A stretch of DNA of 64,000 nucleotides. Source: Gillisella terrae. GTDB lineage: Bacteria; Pseudomonadota; Alphaproteobacteria; Rhizobiales; Rhizobiaceae. The notes under the pieces are model-generated. The model was not told the origin of the DNA and ran no database searches. It was given only the letters and a program-made list of their open reading frames with translations. How positions within the stretch are numbered: the stretch's first letter is position 1; every line of letters starts with the position of its first letter. Position numbers and translations under genes: made by a program. Shown in pieces: positions 37,402-46,783 of this stretch. The DNA lies in the NCBI RefSeq assembly GCF_004801395.1, contig NZ_SSOA01000005.1:1-64000 (forward strand), in the 5' to 3' direction.

Positions 37402-38544
37402 ATGCGCATCCTCCACACCGCCGACCTGCATCTTGGTCGTCAGTTTAATGGTATTGCTCTTGAGGAGGATCAGGAGGTTGTTCTTGATCAGATTTTCTGT
37501 GCTGTTCGCGATAAAGGTGTCGATGTTCTGATCATTGCCGGGGATGTTTTTGATCGGGCCGCCCCGCCCTCTTCCGCAATTCGTCAGTTCAATCGTTTTG
37601 TGACTCGCATTGTTCAAGACACAGATGCCGCCGTGGTGGTTATCGCTGGTAATCATGATTCCGGCGACAAAATTGATGCCATGTCGGTTTTCAATGAAAA
37701 GAAGCGGGCGCTCGTTCGTGGGGTTATTTCAGCCGATGAACCTCCGCTGGTGCTGAGAGACGAACATGGGCCGATTGCCTTTTCCGCCCTGCCCTTCTCT
37801 TATGAATATGCGGCACGCGCCAGTTTCGCGGATGAGACGATTGCCACGCCCGAACATGTGCTGCGTGCACAGGTGGCAAGCGCGCGGTCCAGTGTGCAGG
37901 ACGATGCGCGATGGGTGGTTGTTGCCCATGCCTTTGTGGCGGGTGCCATGGCTGGCGATGTGGAGCGGCCTTTGGCGCGGGTCGGTGGCGTTGAAACCGT
38001 GTCGAGCGAGGTGTTTGCGGGGGCCCATTATGTCGCCCTCGGTCACCTGCACCGGCCGCAGCAGGTGGGAGCAGACCATATCCGTTATTCAGGATCGCCT
38101 TTGGCCTTTGGTTTTGATGAAGTAGATCATGAAAAATCGATGAGCCTGGTTGATATGGATCGGGATGGCAAAATCAAGCTCGAAACAATTCCGTTTAAAC
38201 CCTTGCGGGGCATGCGGGTTCTGCGGGGCAAATATAGCGAGATTATCGCGGGCGTGCCGTCTTCGGATTTTATCAAGGTGATTTTGACCGACGACATGCC
38301 ACTGATCGAGCCCATGAAACGCCTGCGTGAGGTGTTTCCTCATGTGTGCCATCTCAGCTACGCCCGTGATGAGCGGGTTATGGCCCCAAACGATTTGGTG
38401 CCCGTCACGGCGCAGATGATCACGCCCGATGAACTGGTCAATGCCTTTCTTGAGCAGGTCAGCGGTGAGAGCATGACAGAAGCCGAACAGGTGCTCTTAC
38501 AGAGCGCACTTCACGATATGCAGTGCGAGGAGACTGCCGTATGA
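37402..38544 (+). CDS. sbcD: Exonuclease subunit SbcD (Mre11 family)
   Basis: 380 residues starting MRILHTADLHLGRQ; the ATG at 37402 has CAGGT seven bases before it, and an in-frame ATG at 37396 lies too close to it. Metallophosphoesterase motifs DLHLG, IIAGDVFDRA, IAGNHDSG, VAHAFV and LGHLH are in order. With SbcC it forms the Mre11-Rad50 type nuclease that cuts hairpins and DNA ends. It follows repC by 161 bases and overlaps sbcC. Confidence 0.95.
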   Translation: MRILHTADLHLGRQFNGIALEEDQEVVLDQIFCAVRDKGVDVLIIAGDVFDRAAPPSSAIRQFNRFVTRIVQDTDAAVVVIAGNHDSGDKIDAMSVFNEKKRALVRGVISADEPPLVLRDEHGPIAFSALPFSYEYAARASFADETIATPEHVLRAQVASARSSVQDDARWVVVAHAFVAGAMAGDVERPLARVGGVETVSSEVFAGAHYVALGHLHRPQQVGADHIRYSGSPLAFGFDEVDHEKSMSLVDMDRDGKIKLETIPFKPLRGMRVLRGKYSEIIAGVPSSDFIKVILTDDMPLIEPMKRLREVFPHVCHLSYARDERVMAPNDLVPVTAQMITPDELVNAFLEQVSGESMTEAEQVLLQSALHDMQCEETAV

Positions 38545-41500
38545 GACCCGTCAGGTTAACGCTTCAGGCTTTTGGTCCTTTCGCAGGCACCGAGATTGTC
38601 GATTTTCGCGATGCCATAGAGGTTGGCCTTTTTGGCATTTATGGCAAGACGGGAGCTGGAAAATCCAGCATTTTCAGCGGTATGACCTTTGCCTTGTTTG
38701 GTGAGCCAGCAAGGCCAGAGCAAGATCCTGGCTCCCTTCGGTCAGACCACGCCAATATTGAGATGTTGACCGAGGTGGAGTTTGTGTTCGACATTGGCGA
38801 ACGCCGCTATGTTGTTCGCAGACGGCCAGAGCAAAGCCGACCCAAGCAGCGCGGAACAGGCGAAACGCGAAGCCCGCATGAGGCCTGGCTGTTTGACGCC
38901 ACCGGGCTGACGCTGGAGGAGATTTCTGGCGGAAACTGCGGAAAAATCATTGCGGAACGAAAGACGGGTGTGGTCGAGGCCGAGATTAAAAATCTGCTTG
39001 GCTATGGGGTTGAGCAATTTCGCCAGATTGTTCTTTTGCCACAAGGGCGCTTTGAGGCTTTTCTTGCTGCAAATACCAAGGATCGATTGGCCATTTTGCG
39101 CAGCCTTTTCGATGTTTCGCTCTATCGCCGCCTTACCGCGAAGATGAAAGCGACAGCAGAAGAGGCCGAGCGCGAGGTGCGCACGGAACGCGAGATTTGC
39201 AGCCGTCTGCTCTCCACCGAGGGGTTTGAAAGTGCTGAGGCGCTGACTGCCGGCATTGAGCTTGCAGGTGAGACCCGCAATGAGGCAGTAAACGAGGAAA
39301 GCACTGCCCTCAACGTGCTTTCGCAGGCGCGCAATGCCTTGGAACAGGCGCGCGATGTGGAAAAACTGTTTGCTGCGCTCGAAGCCGCACAGGCGGATGT
39401 GGCCGTGTTTGCGGCCACTGCACCAGAGATCGAGCAAATCGCGCAGCGCGTCGCCGCACTGGAGCGCGCCCGCAGCCTTCTGGATGTTGAAAGCCATGTT
39501 CGAGAAGCACAAGCGGGTCTGAAAGAAGCGCTGGAAAAACATGTCCAGTGCGAGGCCACTGTCATCAATGCGCAAGACAGATCCCGACAGGCAACAGAAA
39601 CACTGGCGAATGAGACCGCATTGAGTGGCGAAATTGTCCGGCTCCAAAATGAGCTTGAAGCGCTGTCACGGTTGCGGACAATTCTTGAAAAATCTGCTTT
39701 GGCGGAAGAGCAAGCGCAAAAATGCAACCTGGCCTTTAAAACACAGGAAGCAGCGGTTGCCAAAGCGGAACGCGATCTTGCCAAACGGATAACGGAGCGT
39801 GATCGACTGGTTGCAGAATTGCAGACTGCGCGCATCAATGAAGAACAGCGTCAGGTGATGTCGCACAGCTTGACGCTGTTGACGGCCGCGTTTCATGCGG
39901 CCATGGCCTATGAAAAAGGCATGGCCGGAATTGAGGCCGCCGCCGAGCACGCCCGTGATGCGCAAACCCGGCATGATGAGTCCAGAGCCCAGTTGCAGAC
40001 GGCGAAGGTGGCCTTGCAGGCGGCAGAACAGCAATTGGCAGACGCGCAGGCGCTGCATCTGGCGCAAAAGCTGGTGGATGGAGCCCCCTGCCCTGTCTGT
40101 GGGGCACCTCACCACCCCTCCCCCGCCACGGGGCATGTTGAGAATACCGGTCTGGATGCGGCGTTTCGGCAAGCACGTCAGCATTATGAGCAAGCACAGC
40201 TCGCGGAGCGCGAGTGGGATCGTAAAAGTATCTCGGCACGGGAGATTTTGAGCGAACGTCAGAGCCAATGGGCAAACGTGGAGCTGCCGGAGCAATCGTC
40301 GCTTGAGATTGGGGCCGAGATTGAGACATGCAAGGCGGCAATCAAGGCCCTCGGCGAGGCGGTGGATGTCGCAAATCTCGATAGGCAGTTACAGCAGCTT
40401 GGCCAGCAGATGGAAGCGGAGCAGCGGATGTTGACGCAGCTTCAAAGCGCCGCCCATGATGCGAAAACGGCCATGGCCGTGGCGCAATCGCGCCACATCG
40501 AGATGTTGGCGGATATTCCTGAAAATCTGAGAACACTGAGCGCGTTGGATGCCAGCGTGGCTTCGAAGCAAAAGGCTTTGCTGGCGCGCCAAACGGCCAT
40601 TGACAAGGCGAAAGAGCAGGCGACAGCGGCGCGTGAAGCCCTGATTGCAGCAGAGCGCGACATGCAAGCCGCAACGGACGCCGTTACGCTCCAGCGCAGG
40701 CGACTGGACAAATCGCAGCAGACATTTGCATCGCGCTTGCGCGAGGTGCAAATGCGCGAGGAGGATTTTCAGGCCCTGAAGCCGGGGATCGTTGACATTC
40801 AACGCGATCGGGACCGGGTGGAGCAGCATCGACAGCAATGGATGGCGGCCCAGCAGGCTGTTGCCAATTGTCGAGAGAAAACCCTTGGCCTGACGCGGCA
40901 GGATTTGACCCCTCTTGAAGACCATTGCGTCATTGTCGCCAAAGAGCACGAAGCCGCGCAGGAACGGCGCCTGAAGGCGGAAGCGCAATGGAACCAGCTA
41001 TGTCGCTTGCGCGAGAAAATCGAAACAACACTGGAGCGTCTCGACCGTCTTGAGCAAAGCTCCGGCCCTCTTCGGCGTTTAGCAGCGCTGTTTGACGGTA
41101 AGAACGGACAAAATCTCGACCTTGAAACCTTTGCAATTGGAGCGATGTTTGATCAGGTTCTCAATGCAGCCAACCTGCGGCTCGGACCAATGACGGGTCA
41201 TCGCTATCATCTTGAACGCGAAATCGAATTGAGCGGGCGTGGCCGTCGCGGGTTGGGCATTCGGGTGAGCGATGTTTATACGGGAAAATCCCGTCCAACA
41301 TCGACCCTTTCAGGCGGCGAGAGCTTTATTGCGGCTCTGGCCCTTGCGCTGGGTTTGGCCGATGTTGTGGAAAGCTCAAGCGGCAAAGTGCAGCTTGATA
41401 CCATTTTTATCGATGAGGGGTTTGGCAGTCTTGACGCTGAAAGCGGCACAGGAACGCTGGATCAAGTGCTTGATGTGCTCAATACATTGGTCAGCAACCG

Positions 41501-41615
41501 CCGGGCGGTGGGCTTGATTTCCCATGTGCGCGAAGTGCAAGAGGCCATCCCAAATGGCTTTTATGTTGATCGTGGCCTCTCTGGCAGTACAATCCAGACA
41601 AGAAATGCCTTGTAA
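38541..41615 (+). CDS. sbcC: Exonuclease subunit SbcC (Rad50 family)
   Basis: 1024 residues from ATG 38541 in the sbcD stop (ATGA). Walker A GKTGAGKSS near residue 39, long coiled coils with the zinc hook CPVC (Cys517, Cys520) in the middle, signature TLSGGESF, Walker B TIFIDEGFGSLD. ATP-driven partner of SbcD; the complex removes palindromes and terminal blocks. Both genes are unusual next to a repABC origin. Confidence 0.96.
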   Translation: MRPVRLTLQAFGPFAGTEIVDFRDAIEVGLFGIYGKTGAGKSSIFSGMTFALFGEPARPEQDPGSLRSDHANIEMLTEVEFVFDIGERRYVVRRRPEQSRPKQRGTGETRSPHEAWLFDATGLTLEEISGGNCGKIIAERKTGVVEAEIKNLLGYGVEQFRQIVLLPQGRFEAFLAANTKDRLAILRSLFDVSLYRRLTAKMKATAEEAEREVRTEREICSRLLSTEGFESAEALTAGIELAGETRNEAVNEESTALNVLSQARNALEQARDVEKLFAALEAAQADVAVFAATAPEIEQIAQRVAALERARSLLDVESHVREAQAGLKEALEKHVQCEATVINAQDRSRQATETLANETALSGEIVRLQNELEALSRLRTILEKSALAEEQAQKCNLAFKTQEAAVAKAERDLAKRITERDRLVAELQTARINEEQRQVMSHSLTLLTAAFHAAMAYEKGMAGIEAAAEHARDAQTRHDESRAQLQTAKVALQAAEQQLADAQALHLAQKLVDGAPCPVCGAPHHPSPATGHVENTGLDAAFRQARQHYEQAQLAEREWDRKSISAREILSERQSQWANVELPEQSSLEIGAEIETCKAAIKALGEAVDVANLDRQLQQLGQQMEAEQRMLTQLQSAAHDAKTAMAVAQSRHIEMLADIPENLRTLSALDASVASKQKALLARQTAIDKAKEQATAAREALIAAERDMQAATDAVTLQRRRLDKSQQTFASRLREVQMREEDFQALKPGIVDIQRDRDRVEQHRQQWMAAQQAVANCREKTLGLTRQDLTPLEDHCVIVAKEHEAAQERRLKAEAQWNQLCRLREKIETTLERLDRLEQSSGPLRRLAALFDGKNGQNLDLETFAIGAMFDQVLNAANLRLGPMTGHRYHLEREIELSGRGRRGLGIRVSDVYTGKSRPTSTLSGGESFIAALALALGLADVVESSSGKVQLDTIFIDEGFGSLDAESGTGTLDQVLDVLNTLVSNRRAVGLISHVREVQEAIPNGFYVDRGLSGSTIQTRNAL

Positions 41616-41734
41616 GGGAGCGGCAATAGCCTCAACCTCGAATGTAACAGTATTTCGAGATAATGCAGCTTCTGTCCGAAAAATGTGAACCGGTTTTCGG
41701 TCCGATGCGCGAGCGAACACCATGGGAGGTGACC

Positions 41735-42310
41735 GTGCCCGATAGAACCAAACCTCCGGCCTTGACGAAGGCGATCACGCCATCGCTCGTTGACATTAAA
41801 GTGCAGCGATTTGCGGCCACTTCGCGGCTTTTGCATTGGCTTATCGCTGTTGTGGTTCTTGCAACATGGCCGCTGGGCTTCGTCATTCAGTTTGTGAAAG
41901 GCGAAGTCTCTCTCAATTTCTATCTTCTCCATGAAAGCTTTGGCTTTTTAGTGTTATGGCTGATGCTGGTTCGGGTCGGCAATCGGTTGATTGCCCGCCA
42001 TCCCCGCGCTGAGGGATCGGCGTTGGAGCGCAGGGCTGCCGCCTGTGTGCACACTTTGCTCTACGTGTTTTTGATCGCCATGCCTGTGAGCGGTTTTCTG
42101 GCCACCAATGCCCATGGTTTTCCATTGGTCTGGTTTGGGATTTTGCCGATCTGGAGCCCTATTGCCAAGGCACCGGCTCTTGCTGGTGCCTTTTCCGCCA
42201 TTCATTTTTGGAGCGCTTGGATCTTATTGGCGCTTTTTGCGTTGCATATTGGTGCAGTCTTACTTCATCATATTATAAAGCGCGATCATACACTCTACAG
42301 GATGCTCTAG
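41735..42310 (+). CDS. Cytochrome b561-type di-heme membrane protein
   Basis: 191 residues from GTG 41735 with GGGAGG at 41724-41729. Four membrane helices carry the histidines expected for two hemes (RLLHW, LLHESFG, ACVHTLLY, FALHIGAVLLHH), as in the YodB/CybB family, which moves electrons between quinone and periplasmic partners. Seven bases separate it from the RibD-like gene, so they are probably co-transcribed. It may supply electrons to that cluster, or be unrelated. Confidence 0.88.
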   Translation: MPDRTKPPALTKAITPSLVDIKVQRFAATSRLLHWLIAVVVLATWPLGFVIQFVKGEVSLNFYLLHESFGFLVLWLMLVRVGNRLIARHPRAEGSALERRAAACVHTLLYVFLIAMPVSGFLATNAHGFPLVWFGILPIWSPIAKAPALAGAFSAIHFWSAWILLALFALHIGAVLLHHIIKRDHTLYRML

Positions 42311-42317
42311 ATTGGCA

Positions 42318-43139
42318 ATGCAGACGACTGAGGTCACCGAGGAAACATGGGACAGGCTGCTGGCGGTTGCCCATGGTGGCAAAAATCTTGTGGCGGATTT
42401 TGCCACCATGGGCGCAATTTACGCGCCGATTGCCGCCGCCAAGGGCTCCTTTGTGCTTGCTCAGGTGGGCCAATCGCTGGATGGTAGAATTGCCACCCTC
42501 GCCGGCGACGCCCGTGATGTATCCGGCCCGGACGGACTTACACATCTGCATCGCTGTCGGGCGCTGGTGGATGCTGTGATTGTTGGCGTGAGCACCGTAA
42601 TCGCCGATGATCCACGCTTGTCCGTGCGCCTGGTAAAAGGCGATGATCCCGTCCGGGTTATTGTGGATTGCCATGGCCAGTTAGACGGCAATGAAAGCCT
42701 GTTTCACGATCACGGTGCGCCTGTTCTTGTCTTTCAAAGCACCGATGCGCCTCAAAAAACACTGGCAAATGCCACTGTGATCCGCCTGCCGTCAGAGGCC
42801 TGTGGGTTGAATACCGGCATGATGTTGCAAGCGCTCGCGGAAAGAGGGCTTCATCGCATTTTGGTCGAGGGTGGTGCCCGAACAATCGCGCGCTTCCTTG
42901 AAGCAGGCCATGTGGATCGCCTCCATGTGTCCATATCGCCGATCATTATTGGATCAGGGCCAAGCGGTATCAATCTATCGCCGATTCAGCGGCTTTGCGA
43001 GGCGCAGCGACCGGCCACGACCGTCTATAGCCTGGGCAGTGACGTTCTTTTTGATTGTTGTTTTGAGCGCAAGCCGTTCTCAAGCCTGCAAGGCGATGGC
43101 GGGCAATGCGATAAGGTCCGTGTGGCCGACCTCGCATAG
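42318..43139 (+). CDS. RibD C-terminal/DHFR-like reductase
   Basis: 273 residues (ATG 42318; TTG 42312 possible). The stand-alone RibD_C reductase domain is clear: VLAQVGQSLDGRIAT, GVSTVIADDPRLSVR and ILVEGGARTIARFLEAG. No deaminase domain is present. Such proteins reduce a ribosylamino-pyrimidine or a pterin with NADPH. The gene overlaps the convergent methyltransferase by 60 bases. Given the PTPS-like neighbour, a pterin- or pyrimidine-type substrate is plausible but not shown. Confidence 0.85.
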   Translation: MQTTEVTEETWDRLLAVAHGGKNLVADFATMGAIYAPIAAAKGSFVLAQVGQSLDGRIATLAGDARDVSGPDGLTHLHRCRALVDAVIVGVSTVIADDPRLSVRLVKGDDPVRVIVDCHGQLDGNESLFHDHGAPVLVFQSTDAPQKTLANATVIRLPSEACGLNTGMMLQALAERGLHRILVEGGARTIARFLEAGHVDRLHVSISPIIIGSGPSGINLSPIQRLCEAQRPATTVYSLGSDVLFDCCFERKPFSSLQGDGGQCDKVRVADLA

Positions 43140-43889
43140 ACTATCGGGCGCGTCGATCAAGGAGATGCGCTCCGAAATCCATTGATCGATCTGTGCTGGC
43201 GAAAGATTGCCGATCTCTACCAAGGGAAGGCGCAGGCCTGTGAGGAAGGCGATTTGAAGATCCTTCATCCCTGCATCCATGCGCCACGGGCTGGATGCGC
43301 AGCTCAGTTCGAACCCGTGGGCGACAAGATGGTGGTGCAGGCAGTCTGTCGCATCCGGGCCGAGCGCCGCCCCAAAGCCCTTGTCTGTGCGCTGATGTTG
43401 GTTGAAGTTTGCCAGCACTTGCGCATCCAGCGGAAGGGGCAATGTCCACGTCATCACACCATTGTAATTCAAAGCGGCATAAAGCCCGCAGGATTGCGCT
43501 GCCAATCTGGCGCTGAGTGCTGCGCAAAATGTTTCAGAACAGAGATCAAACAGTGCAGAGGCGGTGACAATGGCAACATCTTTCAGGGGAAGTCCGTCAA
43601 TATCCGTCAGATCATGCTGATAAAATTGAACATTTTCTCGCTCTCCGATCCGTTTCTTTGCTTCATCCAGCAAGGTGCTGTCGTGATCGAGCAAGGTCCA
43701 ACACACGCTGTCGGGCAGCGCGTTTGCTAAGCTGCGCCAGGTTGACCCCGTGCCGCAGCCAATATCCAGCACGCGCGGCGTGTTGACAGTCGCAAGATGG
43801 CTGGAGAGCCGAGCCACCATAGCAGGAGCGCGCGCTGCCCGATCCGCAGGCTCGCGAAGCGCTAGCCAAGTGCTGTCAAACCCGCTCAC
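43080..43889 (-). CDS. SAM-dependent methyltransferase (class I)
   Basis: 269 residues from GTG 43889, which overlaps the glycosyltransferase stop (GTGA). Motif I is VLDIGCGTGSTWR near residue 40, with LLDHD as motif II and NVQFYQHDLTDID after it. The C-terminal half is substrate-specific and matches nothing I recognise. Last gene of the minus-strand run dehydrogenase-PTPS-glycosyltransferase-methyltransferase. Confidence 0.85.
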   Translation of the reverse strand: MSGFDSTWLALREPADRAARAPAMVARLSSHLATVNTPRVLDIGCGTGSTWRSLANALPDSVCWTLLDHDSTLLDEAKKRIGERENVQFYQHDLTDIDGLPLKDVAIVTASALFDLCSETFCAALSARLAAQSCGLYAALNYNGVMTWTLPLPLDAQVLANFNQHQRTDKGFGAALGPDATDCLHHHLVAHGFELSCASSPWRMDAGMKDLQIAFLTGLRLPLVEIGNLSPAQIDQWISERISLIDAPDSLCEVGHTDLIALPAIALQA

Positions 43890-44938
43890 GTCACACTCTC
43901 CAAGGCATTGGACAGGATTTGGCTTGTCTGATCCCAAGTTGGCAGTTGTGCCCCTGCCCGTCTCGCTCCCTCAGCTTTTTCCTGTCGAAGTCTTGTATCT
44001 TGAAGCAGGTTGCGAAGAGCCTTTGCAAAGGCACCAACATCATCGACCGGCACAAGAATGCCCGCATCTTCGGGTACCACTTGCGAAACGGCACCCGCAT
44101 GGCAGGCAATAACGGGCAGGCCGTGCGCCAAAGCCTCGGCAAACACCATGCCATAGCCTTCATACCGGCTGGCGAGTGCGAAAATATCCGCTTTTTCAAA
44201 GGCAGGCGCGATAAATTCAACTTCACCTGCCAAAACCACCCGCTCACCAAGGCCGAGTGCGTGCTGCTGTGCCTCCAATTGTGCCACCGTTTGTGGATGG
44301 AGATTACGACTGCCGATAATGGTGGCTTGCCAGGGCAGGTCCTCAATCTGTTTGAGGGCGGCCAGTAAGATGTCATGACCTTTGCGCGGCGTCAAAGTGC
44401 CGACGGACAAGATGTGGGGCACAGTGTTGGAAGAAGACGGAGACGCTTCACTCGAAACAGCATCAACACCGGGAATGGCCACCGTTATTGTGTCGGCATT
44501 GACCTTGAAATGCGCTGTCAGCTCACGCGCAGTGACCGGCGATGTAACGATAACATGTCTGGCCCATTGCAAAGCCTGCATTTCTGTGTGGTGAAATGCT
44601 GCTTTCTCGTGCGCGCTCAGGCCGGTTTCCAAAGCGAGAGGATGGTGCACCAGTGCCACAATTTTAAGCCGCTTTGCTTCTCGTTTGGCCCAGTCATCCA
44701 GGACGCCGAACGCCAGGCCGTCCACGAGCACGATTGAGCCATCTGGCAAGGCTGATAGCCTCTGCTCGGCATTGGCTTTTACCGCCGCAGTTGGAAAAGG
44801 AAAGCCCTCGCCCAAGGCCATGGGCTGCACAGCCCACCCCTGTTTTGATAGTCCGGCAATGACGCGGCGATCATAGATATAGCCGCCGGTGTTGAGCTCC
44901 AGCCTGCCGGGAAAAGCGAAGGTCAGATCTCTGCTCAC
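43886..44938 (-). CDS. GT4-family glycosyltransferase
   Basis: 350 residues from GTG 44938, coupled to the PTPS-like gene by a GTGA overlap. The GT-B fold shows FPGRLELNTGGYIYDRRV at the N terminus, ILSVGTLTPRKGHDILL in the linker and the E-x7-E donor motif near SRYEGYGMVFAEALAHGLPVI. No membrane segment. It should move a nucleotide-activated sugar to an acceptor made by its neighbours. Confidence 0.9.
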   Translation of the reverse strand: MSRDLTFAFPGRLELNTGGYIYDRRVIAGLSKQGWAVQPMALGEGFPFPTAAVKANAEQRLSALPDGSIVLVDGLAFGVLDDWAKREAKRLKIVALVHHPLALETGLSAHEKAAFHHTEMQALQWARHVIVTSPVTARELTAHFKVNADTITVAIPGVDAVSSEASPSSSNTVPHILSVGTLTPRKGHDILLAALKQIEDLPWQATIIGSRNLHPQTVAQLEAQQHALGLGERVVLAGEVEFIAPAFEKADIFALASRYEGYGMVFAEALAHGLPVIACHAGAVSQVVPEDAGILVPVDDVGAFAKALRNLLQDTRLRQEKAEGARRAGAQLPTWDQTSQILSNALESVT

Positions 44939-45333
44939 AGATCGGCCTCGTACCATGCCCTTGCCGCATGGGACTCGTGCAACATGACTTTAAGCCGGAT
45001 AATGCGATGGCTACCCGGGCCAAGCCGTTTGGCGGCGACTGCATCAGCCAGTTGATCAAAAATATATTTTGCAATCACTTCTGTGGTGGTCACTTTGCCC
45101 TTGAAGACGGCCAGATCATCAAGGTTTTGATAATTCAGCGGCTTGAGCACCTCACCCAAAACGGTGGTCGCCGCACCAATATCCACGGCCAGGCCATCCT
45201 CATCAAGACCGTGGGTGAAAAAGGCCGCATCGACCACAAAGGTGGCACCGTGCATGCCTTGTGCCGGGCCAAAAACCGGACGAGGGAGACTGTGGGCAAT
45301 CATGATGTGATCACGAACTTCAACGGCGAACAT
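44935..45333 (-). CDS. 6-pyruvoyltetrahydropterin synthase/QueD-like protein lacking catalytic residues
   Basis: 132 residues with the T-fold pattern of PTPS/QueD: AHSL (His14), GMHGATF (His28), DIGAATTVL and TTTEVIAKYIFDQL. Against QueD the HGH zinc motif has become HGA (Ala30). The catalytic Cys four residues before it is Ala24, and the Asp-His pair of LDHH is replaced by LNYQ. The C-terminal Glu is kept (HESHAA). It therefore probably does not run the usual PTPS or carboxypterin reaction. It sits 12 bases after the dehydrogenase and overlaps the glycosyltransferase. Confidence 0.85.
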   Translation of the reverse strand: MFAVEVRDHIMIAHSLPRPVFGPAQGMHGATFVVDAAFFTHGLDEDGLAVDIGAATTVLGEVLKPLNYQNLDDLAVFKGKVTTTEVIAKYIFDQLADAVAAKRLGPGSHRIIRLKVMLHESHAARAWYEADL

Positions 45334-45345
45334 AGGTCTCTCTCT

Positions 45346-46377
45346 TCAGTAGCAAATGCGATGACAAAGGGTTTGCGGGTCCGAGATGATCTCGGGATAG
45401 GCTTCGGCAATATGATCAAAGGCGGTTTGCGCTGAAATTAGAGCATCCAGCCGATCATCCAGCAGCAGATCAAGCGCCTTTTTCAGCCGTCTGGCAAAGG
45501 TCCAGCGGGCGCGCTGCGTGGGCGGTATGGTGCCGACCTGTGAGCTGAGAAGGGACAGGCGACGGGCGTGGAAAGGACCACCGAGCGCAAGCTTTAGAAT
45601 GGTATCACCATACCAGCTTGCTTCAACAATGCGGGCCTCCTGTCCGGCATGGTTCAGCGCCATAGTCAGTGCCTCTGGCGCGCCGCTGGCATTGATCAGC
45701 ACATCATAGGTCTCGGACGGTGGATCGTCAGGGTAAAAATTCAAGCCAAACTGCGCAGCCAGCAAAGCGCGCGACGGGTTTGGATCGAGCAAATCGACGC
45801 GCGTTCCCGGAATCTGTGACGCAAGAAACGAGACCAGAACGCCCACAACGCCTGCGCCAAACACGGCGACGTTGTCACCGGGTAAAATACCGGCATCCCA
45901 GACGATATTGAGGGCTGTTTCCATATTGGCGGCCAGCACGGCCCGCTGTGCCGGTAAAGCTTCTGGCAAAATGGTCAGCCTGTCGACCGGCACGGTAAAG
46001 ATGTCTTGATGCGGGTGCAGGCAAAACACTGTTTTGCCAAGCCATTGTTTTGGCCCCTCCTCTACCCTGCCCACCGCTGCATAGCCGTATTTGACCGGGA
46101 ATGGGAAATCACCGGCCATGTTGGGACCGCGCATCCGCGCAAACTCGCTTTCAGGAACCCTGCCCTGAAACACCAGCGATTCCGTGCCGCGACTGATGCC
46201 GCTGAAAAGGGTGCGGACCCGCGCCTGTCCTTCTTCAAGAGCTGGTAGAACCTCGGGCCGGATCTCGCATTGGCCTTGGGACGAAAACCAGAGCGCACGG
46301 GCGATGATCATGGTGGGACTGGTCATGCTGGCACTGGCTATGGAGCATTGTGTGGCGGGCAAAATAGTCTCACTCAA
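45346..46377 (-). CDS. MDR-type dehydrogenase lacking catalytic zinc ligand
   Basis: 343 residues from TTG 46377, supported by GAGGAG five bases upstream. SGISRGTES takes the place of the zinc-Cys loop of alcohol dehydrogenases, so the catalytic zinc is probably absent, as in BchC-like relatives. VAVFGAGVVGVLVSFLA is the Rossmann motif. It heads the minus-strand operon with the PTPS-like, GT4 and methyltransferase genes. It could reduce or oxidise a side chain of the small molecule made there. Confidence 0.82.
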   Translation of the reverse strand: MSETILPATQCSIASASMTSPTMIIARALWFSSQGQCEIRPEVLPALEEGQARVRTLFSGISRGTESLVFQGRVPESEFARMRGPNMAGDFPFPVKYGYAAVGRVEEGPKQWLGKTVFCLHPHQDIFTVPVDRLTILPEALPAQRAVLAANMETALNIVWDAGILPGDNVAVFGAGVVGVLVSFLASQIPGTRVDLLDPNPSRALLAAQFGLNFYPDDPPSETYDVLINASGAPEALTMALNHAGQEARIVEASWYGDTILKLALGGPFHARRLSLLSSQVGTIPPTQRARWTFARRLKKALDLLLDDRLDALISAQTAFDHIAEAYPEIISDPQTLCHRICY

Positions 46378-46783
46378 ATCGTCTCCTCATGTCCATCAAG
46401 CAGCGATAACGCAATCAGGCGTTTGATGTTCCACGGCAACGCCGTGTCTTTATAAGGCGCAAGGCGCGCTCTCAACGGTAACAAAGCAACAGCCTCTGCT
46501 CGACGGACGCTGACATTGTTCCATGACACTCTATGGTTATCACGACTTTACGGCAACCGTTTATGGCACACAGAATCAGAACCCAAGAGTTTTGCGTTTG
46601 CTCTGCCGTTTTTAAAAAGCCGATAGCGCCGCACCAAAAAGTGAACCAGTGGCAGATTCCCGCGTAATGATACTTAAAATAGGCTGTAACACGTTTAATC
46701 TTCTGTATAATTTTCATCTTGAAGACTCCGTGCGCTCCCATGCGAAACAGAGCATTCACCTTGAAATCAGGGGAGGAGGCCAA
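46378..46783. promoter_or_regulatory. Divergent intergenic region of the unknown cluster
   Basis: 406 bases between the dehydrogenase (minus) and the CDP-alcohol transferase (plus). A CACGGC-AAC-GCCGTG hairpin is near 46433-46449. TATAAT at 46706-46711 is a good -10 for the plus-strand gene, though the -35 is weak. No convincing gene is seen; a frame reading into the next gene from 46649 lacks a ribosome site. Confidence 0.45.
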
